A DNA stretch of 64,000 nt from Mesorhizobium sp. LSHC420B00 (lineage in GTDB: Bacteria > Pseudomonadota > Alphaproteobacteria > Rhizobiales > Rhizobiaceae), in assembly GCF_000503055.1 (NCBI RefSeq), contig NZ_AYVY01000012.1:1-64000 (forward strand). Reading direction: 5' to 3'. Below the pieces are notes generated by a model. The model had not been told where the DNA came from. It was given only the letters and a program-made list of their open reading frames with translations, and searched no databases. The position numbers and the translations under genes are program-made. Shown piece by piece: positions 61,033 to 64,000 of this stretch. Numbering within the stretch: the first letter of the stretch is position 1; every line of letters starts with the position of its first letter.

Positions 61033-62532
61033 TCATTGCTCGTAATGATCGCGCACCAATCGGTCGAGCAATCTGACGCCGAATCCGGAAGCCCATGACT
61101 GGTTGATCTCGTTGGAGGGCGAGCCCATCGCGGTGCCGGCAATGTCGAGATGCGCCCAGGGCGTGTCCTTGACGAAGCGCTGCAGGAACTGCGCGGCGAT
61201 GATGGCGCCGCCATAACGGCCGCCAATATTCTTCATGTCGGCATTCTTGGACTCGATCAGCTTGTCGTATTCGGCGCCGAGCGGCATGCGCCACAACCGC
61301 TCCTGCGTCGCCTGACCGGCCGCCGTCAGCCGGTCCGCCAGCTCGTCATTATTAGAGAACAGGCCGGCATAATGCTGGCCGAGCGCGACCATGATGGCGC
61401 CGGTCAGCGTCGCCAGATTGATCATGAATTTCGGCTGGAAGCGGTCGTTGCAGTACCACAGCGCATCGGCCAGCACGAGGCGGCCCTCGGCGTCGGTGTT
61501 GAGCACTTCGATGGTCTGGCCAGACATCGAGGTGACGATGTCGCCCGGTCGTTGAGCGTGGCCGTCGACGGCGTTTTCGACCAGCCCGACAATGCCCACG
61601 ACATTGACCTTCGCCTTGCGCGCGGCCAGCGCGTGCATCAGCCCGGTGACGGCAGCAGCGCCGCCCATGTCGCCCTTCATGTCCTCCATACCGGAGGCCG
61701 GTTTGATCGAATTGCCGCCGGTGTCGAAGGTGACTCCCTTGCCGACGAAGGCGACCGGGCTTTCCTTGGCCTTGCCGCCGTCCCACCGCATGACGGCGAT
61801 GCGGGCGCCACGCGGCGAGCCCTGCGCTACGCCCAGCAGCGAACCCATGCCGAGCTTCTTCATCTCCTTCTCGGCCAGGATCTCGACCGTGACGCCGAGC
61901 GCCTCCAGTTGGGCGATGCGGGCGGCGAATTCCACCGGTCCCAACACATTGGCCGGTTCATTGACCAAATCGCGCGCCAGCAAGACGCCGTCGATCACCG
62001 CCGCTTCATCGGCAAAGGCCTTCTTTGCGGCCGCCGGATCGGCCGTGTGAATGGTCACCTTTACCGGCTTTTTTGGCTCACGCTTGCCGTCACCATTGTC
62101 CTTTTTGGTCTTGTACTTGTCGAAGGAATAGCTGCGCAGCAGGATGCCCGCGGCAAGCTGAACGGCTTGCCTGCCGCTGACGGCGGCGCCGGGAAGATCG
62201 AGCACGACGGCCACTTCGGTTGCCTTGCGAAAGGATGCGGCAATCGTGCCGCCGAGCTTCAGCCAGGCGTAGTCATCGAGATTGGAGCCCTTGCCGGCGC
62301 CGACCGCCACCAGCCGCTCGAGCGACGTCCCTTCCGGTGCCAGCACTTCGACCTGGCTGGCGAATTTGCCGGTGAAGTCGGCGACGGGAAAGGCCCGCTC
62401 GAGGGTCTTTGCCGGATCGCAGGCCCTGACGGCATCACCGAGGCCGCCCTCGTCGGCCGCCAGAACGAAAACGCTGCCCTTTTTGGGCGCGGCGAATTTG
62501 GCGAAGGCGATCGAGGGTCTCGAATTCATCAT
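61033..62532 (-). CDS. pepA: Leucyl aminopeptidase
   Basis: 499 residues of the M17 family. Metal and catalytic residues are in [37 protein letters not shown] and [17 protein letters not shown]; the N-terminal regulatory domain is residues 1-170. It frees N-terminal residues from peptides using two metal ions. In enterobacteria PepA also acts as a DNA-binding regulator. Start ATG 62532 or the adjacent 62529. Confidence 0.95.
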   Translation of the reverse strand: MMNSRPSIAFAKFAAPKKGSVFVLAADEGGLGDAVRACDPAKTLERAFPVADFTGKFASQVEVLAPEGTSLERLVAVGAGKGSNLDDYAWLKLGGTIAASFRKATEVAVVLDLPGAAVSGRQAVQLAAGILLRSYSFDKYKTKKDNGDGKREPKKPVKVTIHTADPAAAKKAFADEAAVIDGVLLARDLVNEPANVLGPVEFAARIAQLEALGVTVEILAEKEMKKLGMGSLLGVAQGSPRGARIAVMRWDGGKAKESPVAFVGKGVTFDTGGNSIKPASGMEDMKGDMGGAAAVTGLMHALAARKAKVNVVGIVGLVENAVDGHAQRPGDIVTSMSGQTIEVLNTDAEGRLVLADALWYCNDRFQPKFMINLATLTGAIMVALGQHYAGLFSNNDELADRLTAAGQATQERLWRMPLGAEYDKLIESKNADMKNIGGRYGGAIIAAQFLQRFVKDTPWAHLDIAGTAMGSPSNEINQSWASGFGVRLLDRLVRDHYEQ

Positions 62533-62615
62533 GTCCTGCTTTCGGGGAAATGCGTTGGATTGTCGGGAGAGGCGTTCGATTGGGCAGATCGGACCTAAGA
62601 TGCCGTGTTGTTGCG

Positions 62616-62999
62616 TCAGTGAGCGGCGGGTTGAAACAGCTCGATGACATTGCCGGATGGGTCTTCGAGCAGGGTCTGGGAACCGCCGACGCCCGTTATG
62701 ATATCGTTGCGAAAGACAAGTCCAGCACTCTTGAGACGCGCAACCTCTTCTTTCAGGTCCGGCACCACCAGCAGGATGCGGTTCCAGCCTCCCGGCACCG
62801 GCTGCCGGCCGTCGGGCATCGCCCGTGCACCCGAACTGCCGGGTCCGCTTAGAAGGAGCCGTAACGCGCCGCGCGTGACGGAGGCAAAAGCCGGTCGCGC
62901 GTCCTGTTGGACGGTGAAGCCCAGATGTCCGCAATAAAAGTCGATCGAGGCGGCGACATCATCGACCATGTAGCGAATGCTGACTGGCGTCATGATCAT
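62616..62999 (-). CDS. VOC-family protein (glyoxalase/bleomycin-resistance type)
   Basis: 127 residues, two beta-alpha-beta modules. [20 protein letters not shown] then [41 protein letters not shown]; and the terminal Glu in [18 protein letters not shown], a metal ligand. Substrate unknown. ATG at 62999 follows AAAGGTC; the open frame upstream is not conserved. Confidence 0.8.
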   Translation of the reverse strand: MIMTPVSIRYMVDDVAASIDFYCGHLGFTVQQDARPAFASVTRGALRLLLSGPGSSGARAMPDGRQPVPGGWNRILLVVPDLKEEVARLKSAGLVFRNDIITGVGGSQTLLEDPSGNVIELFQPAAH

Positions 63000-63072
63000 T
63001 GACCTTTCGGTTCGAGAACGTTCCAACAAGGCGTATCTATTGCGGGGCGCACAGTCGGCATAGTCCTGCTCA

Positions 63073-64000
63073 TTATCGCTGCTTGACAATCCGCGCCGCT
63101 ATCGCCCTAGCCTGAATGCGGGCATTGGCGAAACAACCGCGAATGCTCGGCCGCATGCCGGTAAACCACAGACCGGGCAATCGCGGGTCGGCTTCGCCGC
63201 CGTTGAAAAGCGGAACGCCCTTGCCGTCGAGAACGCCGAGCTTGCCGACCATCTGCTCCAGCCCGGTCCGGTAGCCGGTCGCTGAGATGACGATATCGGG
63301 CGTGATAAACCTGCCGTCGTTCAATATGATGCCGTCGCGAGTAAATTCTCGCAATGGCGGCACCACCACGATCATGCCTGCCTTGATGGCGCGAACCGCG
63401 CCGTCATCGGCTGCGATCGCGGTGTAGTCGGCGCTCAGACGGCTCGCACCTCCTATGGAGGCCGGCGGAAGCCCGAATTTCGTCAGGTCGCCGAAAACCA
63501 GGCGCTGGGTTGTCGCCATCACCGCATCGGCAATCCGTACCGGCAAGCGCGCCATGAAAGGCGAAAGCCTGTGGACGGCGATCTTGCAGATGCGTTTCGG
63601 CAGCAATGACGGACCATTGCGGGCCGACAGCCAGATGCTTTCGGCGTCTGCATCCGCAAGATGATTGAGGACGTCGAAACCCGAATTGCCTGCACCGACC
63701 ACCAGCACCTTTTTGCCGGCATAGTCTTTCGCCTCGCCAAAATCTGCCGAATGGACGATCCGGCCGGCAAAATCCTTCATGCCTTTCCATGCGGGAATAA
63801 ACGGCTGCCGGTCGCGCCCGGTGGCGACGACGACATGGCGCGCCGGACGGGATCCGGAATTGGTCTGTACGGTCCAGTGATCGCCATCGAACGTGATCTC
63901 TTCGACGGCAACGCCGAATGTGACAGGCAGCCGGTGCACTTGGCTGAAATCGTTCAGATGGCGAATGACGGCGGTTCTGTGCGGGAAGGCCGGGGTGCCT
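63073..64000 (-). CDS. Flavin-containing monooxygenase, C-terminal part (5' end outside window)
   Basis: The frame is open to the right edge, so at least 308 codons are present. The NADPH-binding motif is VVGAGNSGFDVLNHLADADA, preceded by VATGRDRQPFIPAW and KDFAGRIVHSADF; the C-terminal part reads VISATGYRTGLEQM and LPGLWFTGMRPSIRGCF. These match FMO/Baeyer-Villiger-type monooxygenases; the FAD motif would be outside the window. An internal GTG at 63937-63939 is not the true start. Confidence 0.85.
   Translation of the reverse strand, partial: GTPAFPHRTAVIRHLNDFSQVHRLPVTFGVAVEEITFDGDHWTVQTNSGSRPARHVVVATGRDRQPFIPAWKGMKDFAGRIVHSADFGEAKDYAGKKVLVVGAGNSGFDVLNHLADADAESIWLSARNGPSLLPKRICKIAVHRLSPFMARLPVRIADAVMATTQRLVFGDLTKFGLPPASIGGASRLSADYTAIAADDGAVRAIKAGMIVVVPPLREFTRDGIILNDGRFITPDIVISATGYRTGLEQMVGKLGVLDGKGVPLFNGGEADPRLPGLWFTGMRPSIRGCFANARIQARAIAARIVKQR

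Overview
The window looks like chromosomal DNA of a Mesorhizobium-type alphaproteobacterium (Hyphomicrobiales). Pointers are the high G+C content, a complete aapJQMP general amino-acid transporter, an NDUFS4-like complex I subunit, the DnaA inactivator HdaA, a DUF982 protein, two small 'GSDHYGS' exported proteins of the DUF680 type (known to me mainly from Mesorhizobium), and three copies of a ~108 bp two-hairpin intergenic repeat. Most of the window is core metabolism and housekeeping; accessory or decaying pieces sit between.

Layout. 1-5.1 kb: end of a flavin monooxygenase, a DUF2459 protein, and a metal cluster: a DmeR-like repressor with a 19 bp palindromic operator, a DmeF-like cation diffusion facilitator, a NicO-type Ni/Co exporter and a convergent DUF4396-multicopper oxidase fusion. 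5.4-11.3 kb: aapJQMP and divergent metC. 11.5-14.5 kb: an ECF sigma factor, a DUF4142 protein and a cupredoxin, with a shared promoter-like motif in front of the sigma gene and of the DUF4142 gene, then an SLC13/ArsB-type permease. 14.5-17.3 kb: tRNA-Arg, NDUFS4, tRNA-Pro, and an alpha/beta hydrolase divergent from a GlxA-type regulator with a 21-bp-period direct repeat between them. 17.5-25 kb: hdaA, AI-2E permease, CDP-alcohol phosphatidyltransferase, two unknown genes, purMN, a methyltransferase, a broken ParDE-type toxin-antitoxin locus and sixA.

25-36.8 kb: the DUF680 pair, a CPA2 antiporter with DUF2270 partner, a molybdopterin oxidoreductase, a zinc-ribbon protein, an ABC-F ATPase with a terminator-like leader hairpin, and a UvrD helicase. 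36.9-44.7 kb: small genes, DinB, GST, bluB, ndk, methyltransferase, META-domain protein, moaE, moaD, pgsA. 44.7-47 kb: an insert-like block between pgsA and uvrC with a DNA-ligase remnant and a two-gene operon of unknown function. 47-64 kb: uvrC and an SDR gene, an outer-membrane beta-barrel, GST, a histone H1-like protein, DinB/TetR, TauE, broken VOC gene, rlmJ, a TetR gene with operators facing a broken secreted-protein gene, APH, holC, pepA, VOC, and the C-terminal part of a flavin monooxygenase running off the edge.

Working together: moaD/moaE feed cofactor synthesis for the molybdopterin enzyme; DmeR, DmeF, NicO and the oxidase form a metal-stress block; purM and purN are consecutive purine steps; uvrC and the UvrD-type helicase are repair functions. 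No large prophage, conjugative module or CRISPR array is visible. The less explained items are the 45.4-46.3 kb operon, the ECF regulon motif, the GlxA operator, the DUF4396-oxidase fusion and the broken loci.
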